From: Pelagadaptatus sp034112445
GTDB taxonomy: Bacteria; Pseudomonadota; Gammaproteobacteria; Pseudomonadales; Cellvibrionaceae
Assembly: GCA_034112445.1 (NCBI GenBank)
Contig: JAWUVI010000014.1
Coordinates: forward strand, 248,001-312,000
Reading direction: 5' to 3'
DNA: 64,000 nt
Shown here: positions 44,447 to 52,683 of the stretch, in pieces
How positions within the stretch are numbered: position 1 is the stretch's first letter
Layout: each line of letters begins with the position of its first letter
Program-made: the position numbers and the translations under genes
Notes under the pieces: generated by a model
Told to the model about the DNA's origin: nothing
Databases searched by the model: none
Seen by the model: only the letters and a program-made list of their open reading frames with translations

Positions 44447-46126
44447 TTAATGAAATTCACGCTGAACGCTGTTGAAAGGCTCTGGCGTGTAGTGTTTTAA
44501 GTGAAATTCCATGTTTTTACACAAAATCGCGCGTAGATCTGAAGGCATAACAATTTGCGAAATGGAGCCTAGGCTAAGAGCTTCATTAGGGTTCATAAGC
44601 TCGGCCTCGTAGCGATCTTTGAGTCCAGCTTCCTGCAAAGCCTGCCATGCTTGAGCTTCTTCAGCATCCATGCCGTTGGCAATTTTTTGTTTAACCTCAC
44701 CGCGAATTTGTATGAGTTCTTCTTTATATACAAATTCAACCCCTGCTGGTCCCATAACCGCTGTGCGAGTTGAGGGCAAGGCAATAACAAAGTCAGCGCC
44801 GGTAGGATAGTTGTTGTAAGAGGCGTAAGCGCCACCAAAAGCGTTACGAATAATCAATAAGAAGCGAGGTGTGCGTAAATCAATAATGGCGTCAAGCATG
44901 GCGCGGCCAGCTTGGACAATGCCATTATGTTCTTGATCCTTGCCGGGTAAAAACCCGGTGGTGTCTTCCATGAAAATAACGGGAATATTGTACAGGTTGC
45001 AAAAGCGAATAAAGCGAGCGTTTTTGTAAGCGGCATCTATGTCAATTTGTCCAGATGAGACCGCTGAATTATTGGCGACAAAGCCAATGACATTACCGCC
45101 CATGCGACCTAAAGCGCAAATGGTGTTGCGTGCACGGTCGGGCTGGACTTCAAGAAAATCACCATGGTCACACAGTTGTTGAATGATGACGGTGACATCG
45201 AGCGGAGTATTGAAACCGCTTGGTGAGTTAAACGCTTTTTTAAGTAAAATATCAATGTCCCAAGTCTTGCGGTCTTGCGGATCTGAGGTCTCTTGGAATG
45301 GGGCGAGCTCGGCGTTGTTGTCAGGAATGTAGTTCAGTAATTCTTTAACCTTACGTAAAGCGGCAACTTCATTAGGTACAACAAAATCAGTCACACCAGA
45401 TTGGCTGTGAACACTGGGGCCACCTAGCTCTTCAGGAGTTACATCCTCACCCAGTACAGACTTAACCACGCCGGGGCCGGTTAATCCGAAAAAGGTGTCA
45501 TTTGGCTGAATTAAAAAGCTACCTTGTCTTGGTAAATAGGATCCGCCGCCAGCATTAAAACCGAACATGCACATGATAGAAGGAACAACACCGCTGATTT
45601 TACGCAAGGCGGTAAAGGCTTCCGCATAACCATCTAGGCCGCCAACGCCGGCTGGAACGAAAGCACCAGCTGAGTCGTTCATGCCGACTAATGGAATTCG
45701 ACGTTTGCCAGCAAGTTCAAACAGCCGAGCTAACTTTCTACCGTTAGTCGCGTCCATTGAGCCAGCTCTAACGGTGAAATCATGGCCGTAAACAGCAACA
45801 TCCCGGCCATTAATTTTAACAATGGCGGTGACTAATGACGCACCATCGAGGTTCTTGCCCCAGTTTTGAAATAAAACGGTAGGGTCTTCATCTGTTAAAA
45901 CTGAGAGACGTTCCCAAATGGTCATTCGGTGTTTGGCGTGTTGGCGTTCTACACTTTTAATCGCAGCGGCTTTGCGAGGGCGCTGAATGAGCTCATAGCC
46001 TTTTTTCATGGTCTCTTCATAGAGGCCCGGTTCGTAAGAAGCTTGTCCGGGAACACTGAATTCGACTTCTTTGGTGTTATCAAAGGGGTTGATCAGAGAG
46101 GCTTTAGGCTTGCTTGTTAGGGGCAT
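44447..46126 (-). CDS. acyl-CoA carboxylase carboxyltransferase subunit (PccB-like)
   Basis: A 559-residue crotonase-fold carboxyltransferase that moves CO2 from biotin to propionyl-CoA or a related acyl-CoA. It has ERLSVLTDEDPT at the N-terminus. The first oxyanion region is GMNDSAGAFVPAGVGGLDGY, with FGFNAGGGSYLP. The second is in MEDTTGFLPGKDQEHNGI and NAFGGAYASYNN. It has a normal length for the family, with a slight N-terminal extension. It is the first gene of the operon; the biotin subunit follows 53 bp downstream. The exact acyl-CoA preference cannot be read from sequence, but the context says propionyl-CoA. Confidence 0.93.
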   Translation of the reverse strand: MPLTSKPKASLINPFDNTKEVEFSVPGQASYEPGLYEETMKKGYELIQRPRKAAAIKSVERQHAKHRMTIWERLSVLTDEDPTVLFQNWGKNLDGASLVTAIVKINGRDVAVYGHDFTVRAGSMDATNGRKLARLFELAGKRRIPLVGMNDSAGAFVPAGVGGLDGYAEAFTALRKISGVVPSIMCMFGFNAGGGSYLPRQGSFLIQPNDTFFGLTGPGVVKSVLGEDVTPEELGGPSVHSQSGVTDFVVPNEVAALRKVKELLNYIPDNNAELAPFQETSDPQDRKTWDIDILLKKAFNSPSGFNTPLDVTVIIQQLCDHGDFLEVQPDRARNTICALGRMGGNVIGFVANNSAVSSGQIDIDAAYKNARFIRFCNLYNIPVIFMEDTTGFLPGKDQEHNGIVQAGRAMLDAIIDLRTPRFLLIIRNAFGGAYASYNNYPTGADFVIALPSTRTAVMGPAGVEFVYKEELIQIRGEVKQKIANGMDAEEAQAWQALQEAGLKDRYEAELMNPNEALSLGSISQIVMPSDLRAILCKNMEFHLKHYTPEPFNSVQREFH

Positions 46127-46620
46127 GATTTGGTGTCTTCCACTTTATGTAATAGGGGTAAGGTCAGCATAGACTGAATAGTTAAATTAACTTTACGTGT
46201 AAATGTCTATCTTTTAAAGGCTTTTGTAATGGTTTTAGTACTTTAAAAAGTTGTTTTAACTTATTGATATTTATCTATATTGTTAATATTTTATTGTATG
46301 TTTTGGCACGAATAATAATTATAAATACTCACATAAGCGCTCAAATGAAAGGGTGTTATGTGAACGTTCAGTCATTCAGTTTTTGATGAGGGGGTCAAAA
46401 TGCGGTTAATCGTTTGCTGGGCATCATTATGATGCTGCTCTTTTATTTATGATAATGACTATTATATGGTTGCCATAATAATAAGTAAGATCGTTTTATA
46501 AAGTAGTATTTTCAATAAAAAATTGAAATTAGATCCGATTCATTAAAAGAGTTTTTATTATGGCTCTTGGGGAAATCACTACCCTGTGGTCTCAAATAAA
46601 TAATAAAAACATGAGGGCTT
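46127..46620. other. divergent carboxylase-operon/BASS intergenic region
   Basis: A 494-bp, strongly AT-rich non-coding region that should carry promoters for the minus-strand propionyl-CoA operon and the plus-strand transporter. Near its right end is TTTCAAT/ATTGAAA (46510-46516 and 46522-46528), then the 10-bp inverted repeat enclosing 40 bases at 46551-46610. No regulator gene, small frame or RNA gene was recognised here. A TTGGCAC stretch at 46303 lacks the -12 element of a sigma-54 promoter. Confidence 0.6.
46551..46617 (+). promoter_or_regulatory. candidate structured leader (riboswitch or thermosensor-like) of the BASS gene
   Basis: GTTTTTATTA (46551-46560) and TAATAAAAAC (46601-46610) are perfect 10-bp inverted copies. 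They enclose 40 bases with an inner GGG/CCC hairpin (46569-46572 and 46582-46584). CTCA in the loop (46591-46594) can pair with TGAG (46612-46615), which overlaps the GAGGG ribosome binding site of the gene starting at 46621. This is the layout of an H-type pseudoknot over the start. It matches no riboswitch consensus I know. Function is inferred only. Confidence 0.45.
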
Positions 46621-47535
46621 ATGTCACATTTTTACCTAGTAAATGAATATTGGTTTGCCACCACTCAGTTGGTTTTGGCCATGTTGGGAATGGGGGCCAC
46701 TTTAACTCCCAGAGACTTTAAAGATGTTATATATGAGCCTAAAGCAGTAACGCTTGGCGTTACGATACAATTGTTTCTCATTCCTTTAATCGCTTACGCG
46801 TTCATTCAGTATTTTGGTCTGCAGGGTGGGGTAGCTATCGGGGTTGCATTGATAGCTGTTATACCCGGGGGGACCTCATCTAATGTGTTCACTTTCTTCG
46901 CCAAAGGTAATATTGCGCTATCGATTAGTATTACTGGCCTAACAACCATCGCCTGTTTGCTAACGACACCCCTATTTTTGGGGGTTGTCGCCGGAGACCA
47001 TATGCCGAAAGGGTTTGTTATGCCTACGACAATGATAATGACTGAAATTGCCTTGACTCTGTTGTTGCCTTTATTTGTGGGCATGCTGGTTCTTAGGTGC
47101 TTTCCAAAATATGCTGCCGTGGTCGCCTCTACAGGTATAAAAGGTACTTTAATCATTCTACTGATGATTGTTGTTGGTTCTGCTAGTGCTGGTCGTCTCG
47201 ATATTAATGCTTTTGGTTGGCATAACGTTGGTCTGATTGTTTTATTGATGGTGTCTTTTGGCTTGGTAGGCTGGTTGGTTACCTTCCTCTTTAATCTGTC
47301 TCGTACAGATGCTGTAGCCATAGAAGTTGAGTTGGTCGTAAGAAATATTAATCTTGGCGTCTTAATTAAAGCCTCTCTATTTCCAGCGATAATTTCACAG
47401 ACAGGAGATGTTCAATTGGAGCCTGTGGGAGACTTTGTATTGTTTGCCCTTCTTTTATTTGGAGGTGTCCAAATGTTAGCCGCTGGGTTGATGATTGCTG
47501 TGAATAGAAGGATGCATAAGCGCATTATTTCTTAG
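46621..47535 (+). CDS. bile acid:sodium symporter (BASS) family transporter
   Basis: A 304-residue inner-membrane protein with nine to ten hydrophobic segments. BASS hallmarks are GVALIAVIPGGTSSNVFTF near 80-98 and the second half with NINLGVLIKASLF. Family members co-transport organic anions (2-keto acids, bile acids, taurine-like compounds) with Na+. The substrate cannot be read here. The divergent position opposite the propionyl-CoA operon hints at uptake of a short-chain organic acid, but that is only inference. GAGGG is close to the ATG. Confidence 0.9.
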   Translation: MSHFYLVNEYWFATTQLVLAMLGMGATLTPRDFKDVIYEPKAVTLGVTIQLFLIPLIAYAFIQYFGLQGGVAIGVALIAVIPGGTSSNVFTFFAKGNIALSISITGLTTIACLLTTPLFLGVVAGDHMPKGFVMPTTMIMTEIALTLLLPLFVGMLVLRCFPKYAAVVASTGIKGTLIILLMIVVGSASAGRLDINAFGWHNVGLIVLLMVSFGLVGWLVTFLFNLSRTDAVAIEVELVVRNINLGVLIKASLFPAIISQTGDVQLEPVGDFVLFALLLFGGVQMLAAGLMIAVNRRMHKRIIS

Positions 47536-47573
47536 CTACTTCGACTATATTTAGTATTAATGTGTGGGGGTAA

Positions 47574-47601
47574 CTTGTTTTTTTTGGCTTTGCCCCCAAT
47601 T
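47574..47601 (+). promoter_or_regulatory. candidate heat-shock (sigma-32) promoter of lon
   Basis: CTTGTT (47574-47579) and CCCCAATT (47594-47601) are separated by 14 bases, close to the CTTGAA-N13-17-CCCCATNT consensus. The region is bracketed by GGGGG (47566-47570) and CCCCC (47593-47597), which could form a hairpin in RNA. lon is a classical sigma-32 gene in E. coli. Confidence 0.5.
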
Positions 47602-47642
47602 TCCTATATCCCTTTATGCAGTTAATATGAGGTATCCGTCTA

Positions 47643-50072
47643 ATGGATCATGCTCAAGAAGCCGAAAATCAATATGTAGATCTTCCACTACTTCCTTTAA
47701 GAGATGTTGTGGTGTATCCGCATATGGTCATCCCTTTATTTGTTGGTCGGGATAAGTCTATAGCGGCTTTAGAGGCTGCTATGGAGGCAGAAAAGGATGT
47801 TTTTCTTTTGGCTCAAAGAAATGCATCAGATGATGATCCAGCCCCTGATGAGTTGTATGGAATTGGTACAGTAGCGTCGATTCTTCAATTACTTAAACTT
47901 CCTGATGGTACGGTCAAAGTATTAGTTGAGGGTAAAGAAAGAGGGAAAGTGATCCGGATTGAAGAAGACTCGGATTATTATAGGGTGACGGCCGAAGTCT
48001 TAATTTGTGAAGAAATCCCAGAAAAAGAAGCTGAAGCTGTTTTGCGTTCGGGTATTTCTCAGTTTGAGCAGTATGTAAATCTCAGTAAGAAAGTTCCATC
48101 CGAGGTTATGAATTCTCTCAGTAGCATTGATGAACCAGGTAAGTTGACAGATACCGTTGCTGCTCATATGTCATTAGAAGTCGAACAAAAGCAAGAGCTG
48201 CTTGAAATTCTTTCTATTAGAGAGCGGCTAGAGCAACTCTTGGGCTTAATGGCGTCAGAAATTGATTTATTTCAGGTGGAAAAGAAAATTCGTGGCCGCG
48301 TTAAAAAGCAAATGGAAAAAAGCCAGCGCGAGTATTACCTGAATGAGCAAATGAAAGCTATTCAAAAAGAATTGGGTGAGATCGGAGATGAGCCCAGCGA
48401 AATGGAAGAGCTAGAGCAAAAAATTGAAGCGGCTAAAATGCCGGAAGAAGCAAGTAAGAAAACTCATGCTGAGTTGAATAAGCTTAAAATGATGTCACCG
48501 ATGTCGGCTGAGGCGTCAGTTGTGAGAGCTTATATAGATTGGATGATCTCTGTGCCTTGGTCGAAGCGCAGTAAAGTGCGCCATGATTTGGCTCGTGCAG
48601 AAACAGTGTTAGAAGAAGATCATTACGGTTTAGAGGAAGTTAAAGAGCGTATTCTGGAATATTTGGCAGTGCAAAAACGGGTTAAAAAAATTAAGGGACC
48701 TATTCTTTGTTTAGTAGGGCCTCCCGGCGTTGGTAAAACCTCTTTGGGTGAGTCTATAGCGCGTGCCACCAACCGAAAATTTATCCGGATGGCATTGGGT
48801 GGTGTTCGAGATGAAGCTGAAATTCGAGGTCATCGTCGAACTTACATTGGCTCATTGCCTGGGAAGTTAGTTCAAAAAATGTCTAAGGTGGGGGTCAAAA
48901 ATCCGCTCTTTTTGTTGGATGAAATTGACAAAATGGGTATGGATAATCGCGGTGATCCAGCCTCGGCTTTATTAGAAGTTCTTGATCCTGAGCAAAACTC
49001 ATCGTTTAACGACCACTATTTAGAAGTTGATTATGATCTGTCAGACGTGATGTTTATTTGTACGTCTAACTCTATGGATATACCTGGTCCGCTACTGGAT
49101 CGCATGGAGGTTATCCGTATTCCAGGTTATACCGAAGACGAAAAAGTTAATATTGCGCTTAAGTATTTGATCCCCAAACAAATGAAAAATAATGGATTGA
49201 AAGATGCTGAGGTGGATGTAACCGAAGAAGCCTTACGAAGTATTGTGCGTTATTTTACCCGCGAAGCAGGTGTCCGAGGTTTAGATCGAGAGATTGCTAA
49301 AATTTGCCGTAAGGTAGTTACCAAGCATGTGAGTTCTAAATCACAAGTAGAAACGGAGCTTGTCAACGATGCGTCACTAGAGAACTACTTGGGAGTTCGC
49401 AAGTACGATTACGGTGTGGCTGAAGAGAATAATCAAGTGGGGCAAGTTACCGGTTTGGCATGGACTCAAGTTGGCGGTGAATTACTGACTATTGAGGCTT
49501 CGGCTGTAAAAGGTAAAGGCCGCTTAGTCAAGACAGGCTCACTCGGTGATGTAATGCAAGAGTCTATACAAGCGGCATTAACCGTTGTTCGGTCGCGCTC
49601 GCAAGTATTGGGCATTGCACCGGATTGTATAGATAAGCGAGATATTCATATTCATGCCCCTGAAGGAGCTACGCCAAAAGATGGGCCTAGTGCAGGTATA
49701 GCCATGTGTACGGCTTTGGTTTCTGTTTTAACGAATATTCCTGTGCGTTCTGATGTGGCAATGACAGGAGAAATTACGTTACGCGGTGAAGTATTACGAA
49801 TTGGAGGCTTAAAAGAAAAATTATTGGCGGCCCATCGTGGTGGTATCAAAACTGTTCTCATACCCGCAGAAAACGAACGAGACTTAAAGGAGATTCCAGA
49901 AAACATTAAATCCGATCTTGAAATTATTCCGGTTCAGTGGGTAGATAAGGTTCTTGAAATTGCGTTACAGCATCAGCCTGATCCATACAGTGATGAAGAA
50001 TATAAGGCTCTAGAAGACAAAGCCCAAGAAATATTTAATCCAGAAAATAAACCTAGGGTTAACACTCATTAG
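47643..50072 (+). CDS. lon: ATP-dependent protease Lon
   Basis: A cytoplasmic AAA+ serine protease that degrades misfolded and regulatory proteins, including SulA. It has 809 residues. The LON substrate-binding domain opens with LPLLPLRDVVVYPHMVIPLF and continues into a coiled coil (about 220-290). The AAA module has Walker A GPPGVGKT (359-366), Walker B FLLDEIDK and sensor residues. The C-terminal protease domain has catalytic Ser683 (KDGPSAG) and Lys726 (GGLKEK). The ATG is preceded by GAGG. hupB follows after 264 bp with its own promoter. Confidence 0.98.
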   Translation: MDHAQEAENQYVDLPLLPLRDVVVYPHMVIPLFVGRDKSIAALEAAMEAEKDVFLLAQRNASDDDPAPDELYGIGTVASILQLLKLPDGTVKVLVEGKERGKVIRIEEDSDYYRVTAEVLICEEIPEKEAEAVLRSGISQFEQYVNLSKKVPSEVMNSLSSIDEPGKLTDTVAAHMSLEVEQKQELLEILSIRERLEQLLGLMASEIDLFQVEKKIRGRVKKQMEKSQREYYLNEQMKAIQKELGEIGDEPSEMEELEQKIEAAKMPEEASKKTHAELNKLKMMSPMSAEASVVRAYIDWMISVPWSKRSKVRHDLARAETVLEEDHYGLEEVKERILEYLAVQKRVKKIKGPILCLVGPPGVGKTSLGESIARATNRKFIRMALGGVRDEAEIRGHRRTYIGSLPGKLVQKMSKVGVKNPLFLLDEIDKMGMDNRGDPASALLEVLDPEQNSSFNDHYLEVDYDLSDVMFICTSNSMDIPGPLLDRMEVIRIPGYTEDEKVNIALKYLIPKQMKNNGLKDAEVDVTEEALRSIVRYFTREAGVRGLDREIAKICRKVVTKHVSSKSQVETELVNDASLENYLGVRKYDYGVAEENNQVGQVTGLAWTQVGGELLTIEASAVKGKGRLVKTGSLGDVMQESIQAALTVVRSRSQVLGIAPDCIDKRDIHIHAPEGATPKDGPSAGIAMCTALVSVLTNIPVRSDVAMTGEITLRGEVLRIGGLKEKLLAAHRGGIKTVLIPAENERDLKEIPENIKSDLEIIPVQWVDKVLEIALQHQPDPYSDEEYKALEDKAQEIFNPENKPRVNTH

Positions 50073-50164
50073 AGGCTTTTAATTAATCTGGCGTGATATT
50101 TATGCTCATTGGCTGCGATCTGTGCATTGTTTTTGAATAAGATCGTATTTATAACAATCTTGTC

Positions 50165-50193
50165 TTGACCGGCTTAAAGTCTATTGGTATAAA
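50165..50193 (+). promoter_or_regulatory. sigma-70 promoter of hupB
   Basis: TTGACC (50165-50170), 17 bases, TATAAA (50188-50193): ten of twelve positions match consensus. It lies about 140 bases upstream of the hupB start. Confidence 0.7.
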
Positions 50194-50336
50194 TTCACCA
50201 CATTCCTGACAGCAAGCGTGGTATCTGCAATTGGGGAGTGCTTTCATCATAATTTTTTTACCAAAAGTTATTTATTTTTACAATTAATAGCTTTTGTGTA
50301 TTCAAAGATAAAAACGAATAATAAAAGGGGTTACTT

Positions 50337-50609
50337 GTGAATAAATCTGAATTGATCGAATCTGTTGCTGCATCTACAGACCTTCCTAAAGCTGCTGCTG
50401 GCCGTGCTGTTGACGCTGTAGTAGAAGCAATTACTACTGCACTTCAAGGTGGAGACCAAGTTGCTTTGGTTGGCTTTGGTACTTTCTCTGTAAAAGATAG
50501 AGCAGCTCGTACTGGTCGTAACCCACAAACTGGCGAGCCGATTCAAATTAAAGCGGCTAAGATACCAAGTTTTAAAGCGGGTAAAGCACTGAAAGATGCC
50601 GTTAACTAA
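50337..50609 (+). CDS. hupB: DNA-binding protein HU-beta
   Basis: A 90-residue nucleoid protein that bends and compacts DNA as a dimer. It starts MNKSELIESVAAST and has the diagnostic core VGFGTFSVKDRAARTGRNPQ (the DNA-binding arm follows, with GRNPQTGEPI). It starts at GTG with AAAGGGG upstream. lon-hupB-ppiD is a conserved order. A strong terminator follows. Confidence 0.98.
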   Translation: MNKSELIESVAASTDLPKAAAGRAVDAVVEAITTALQGGDQVALVGFGTFSVKDRAARTGRNPQTGEPIQIKAAKIPSFKAGKALKDAVN

Positions 50610-50653
50610 TTGTAGTTAATTGTTCTTGGTTTTTATCTGGAACATTCGGTATG

Positions 50654-50682
50654 AAAAGGCGCATCCTAGATGCGCCTTTTTT
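50654..50682 (+). terminator. intrinsic terminator after hupB
   Basis: AAAAGGCGCATC (50654-50665) pairs perfectly with 50669-50680 around a three-base loop, followed by further T residues. A GC-rich stem plus T-run makes this a convincing Rho-independent terminator. Confidence 0.92.
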
Positions 50683-50748
50683 GTTAAAAATTATTATTAA
50701 TACGCGTTACTCCAAGTAGTGCAAAAAAATTAAAGTACAGAGGTAAGT

Positions 50749-52626
50749 ATGCTGCAAACATTTAGAGATAACATGAAAGGGACTATGGCTATCATCATTA
50801 TTAGTTTAATGATTATTCCTTTTGCGATGTTTGGAGTGGACTCTTTATTTTTACAAGATAATACAGCAGGTACAGCTGCAGAAATAAATGGCGAGGTTAT
50901 TTCTGAAGTAGAACTATCTAGAGCCATTCAAATGCAAAAGCAGCAATTGCTAGAACGTTTTGGCGATCAGGCTCCGGCAGAATTATTAAGCGATGAAAAA
51001 TTACGCCAACCTGTTTTAGATCGATTGATTCAACGCTCTGTTATCGAAAGCTCGGCTTATTCAGGTGGAATGACCGCAAGCGATCGTTATCTAGATCAAA
51101 TGATTTTAGGCTCACCGCAATTTAAACAAAACGGAAAGTTTAGTCCTGAGCTCTATAGTCAGTTGTTACGCTCAAGTGGATACACGCCGACATCATATAA
51201 AAAATTATTGATTCAAGATATTGTTGTAAGCCAGCATATCGCGGGTATTTCTGACTCAGCATTTGTAACCGACACCGATGTCGATAAATTGATTGCCTTA
51301 TCCCAGCAAACCCGTAATTTTCATTACCTTACTTTGCCGTTTGCTCAAGCAGAAACACAGGTAACAGTGACGGAAGAACAGATACAGGATTTTTACGATA
51401 ACAATCAAGCTCAGTTTATGAGCACAGAGCAAGTATCTATTCAATACATTGAGTTGAGTTTAGAAAGCTTAGCGGCTTTAGTTGAAGTGACAGAAGAGCA
51501 AATAAAAGCCCAGTTTGATGAAAACTCAAAGTCTTTTACGGGTGATACAACTCGCCAAGTTGCTCATATTTTGGTTGAGTTAAAAGATGATGGTTCCGAG
51601 CAAGAGGTCATAAGAGAGATTCAAGCTAAGCTGGATTTAGGGGAGGACTTTGCTAGTTTGGTGACAGCCTATTCTGATGACCTTGGCTCAAAAGACGTGG
51701 GTGGAGATTTAGGTGTTACTGATGGCAGTACTTTTCCTGAAGCTTTCGAAGCAGCACTGGTTGACTTGAAAATTGGTGAAGTTTCATCGGCTGTTGAAAC
51801 TGACGCCGGTTTTCACTTCATTAAATTGCTAGATGAGCAGCAAGCTGAAGCCCCATCGTTTGCTCAGAATCGTGATGCTATTAAACAAGAAATTGCACTC
51901 GCACAAGCAGAATCAGAATTTGTAGAGCTGCTAGATGCACTCCCAGACGCTACTTATAATGCAACTGATTTGGTTGAGGCAGCCAATTCTCTTGGTCTAG
52001 AGGTGAAAACATCTTCTCTTTTTGGTCGTGATGGTGGTGAAGGTATAACGGGTAATAATCAAGTTTTAGCGACTGTTTTTGATGATGATGTTTTACATAA
52101 TGGCGCTGTCAGTGATCTTATTGAATTAGGTGATGATCACATTGTTGTGGTTCGTCTTGCTGAGTACAAGCCTTCCGCAATTAAAGAATTATCCGATGTT
52201 TCTTCAGAGATTAAAGCCCGCTTACGTCAGCAAACCGCTTCTGAACTATTGCGGATTCGTGCCGAAGAGCTTGAGAAAAAAATAGCGAGTGTGGGCGATG
52301 TTGAAAAAGTGGCTGTAGCAGAAGGTCTTGAGTGGCAAGTAGCATTAAAGGTAAATCGTGCTCAAACAAACTACGATCAAGATTTATTGGCCTATGTTTT
52401 TTCTCAAGGTAAGCCAATGGATGCGCCTATAACTGGATCACTTATGTTGTCTAATAATGATTATGTTATTACACAGTTGTCCGCTGTTGCTGCAGGACAG
52501 CTCCCTGCTATGGCTGAGGTGCAAAAAGCGCGCTTAGTTGAGCAGCTAAGTCAGCAGCAAGGCAACGCAGAGCTGAGTTTATTTGAAGCGGATAAAAGAG
52601 CATTGGCGTCGGTTACAATCTATTAA
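50749..52626 (+). CDS. ppiD: periplasmic folding chaperone / prolyl isomerase PpiD
   Basis: A 625-residue inner-membrane-anchored chaperone at the SecYEG exit. One TM near residues 12-34 (MAIIIISLMIIPFAMFGVD) follows MLQTFRDNMKG. The SurA-like N domain spans about 35-220. One parvulin (PpiC) domain lies near 260-350 (RQVAHILVELKDD, GGDLGVTDGSTFPEAFEAAL). The rest is a helical C-terminal region. It has an AGAGG ribosome binding site. It is separate from hupB, with a terminator between them. Confidence 0.95.
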   Translation: MLQTFRDNMKGTMAIIIISLMIIPFAMFGVDSLFLQDNTAGTAAEINGEVISEVELSRAIQMQKQQLLERFGDQAPAELLSDEKLRQPVLDRLIQRSVIESSAYSGGMTASDRYLDQMILGSPQFKQNGKFSPELYSQLLRSSGYTPTSYKKLLIQDIVVSQHIAGISDSAFVTDTDVDKLIALSQQTRNFHYLTLPFAQAETQVTVTEEQIQDFYDNNQAQFMSTEQVSIQYIELSLESLAALVEVTEEQIKAQFDENSKSFTGDTTRQVAHILVELKDDGSEQEVIREIQAKLDLGEDFASLVTAYSDDLGSKDVGGDLGVTDGSTFPEAFEAALVDLKIGEVSSAVETDAGFHFIKLLDEQQAEAPSFAQNRDAIKQEIALAQAESEFVELLDALPDATYNATDLVEAANSLGLEVKTSSLFGRDGGEGITGNNQVLATVFDDDVLHNGAVSDLIELGDDHIVVVRLAEYKPSAIKELSDVSSEIKARLRQQTASELLRIRAEELEKKIASVGDVEKVAVAEGLEWQVALKVNRAQTNYDQDLLAYVFSQGKPMDAPITGSLMLSNNDYVITQLSAVAAGQLPAMAEVQKARLVEQLSQQQGNAELSLFEADKRALASVTIY

Positions 52627-52683
52627 TAACCGCACGGATTAACCTCACTGGTCTACACTAATAAAAAAATTAGGTGGATCAGT

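Noticed and set aside
46303..46320. sigma-54 promoter-like TTGGCACG
   Set aside because: The -24 element is good but the spaced GC of the -12 element (TTGC) is absent.
46806..47321. 171-codon open frame on the minus strand within the BASS gene
   Set aside because: It lies fully antisense to a well-recognised membrane protein; its Pro/Thr/Lys-rich translation is what the reverse of hydrophobic codons gives.
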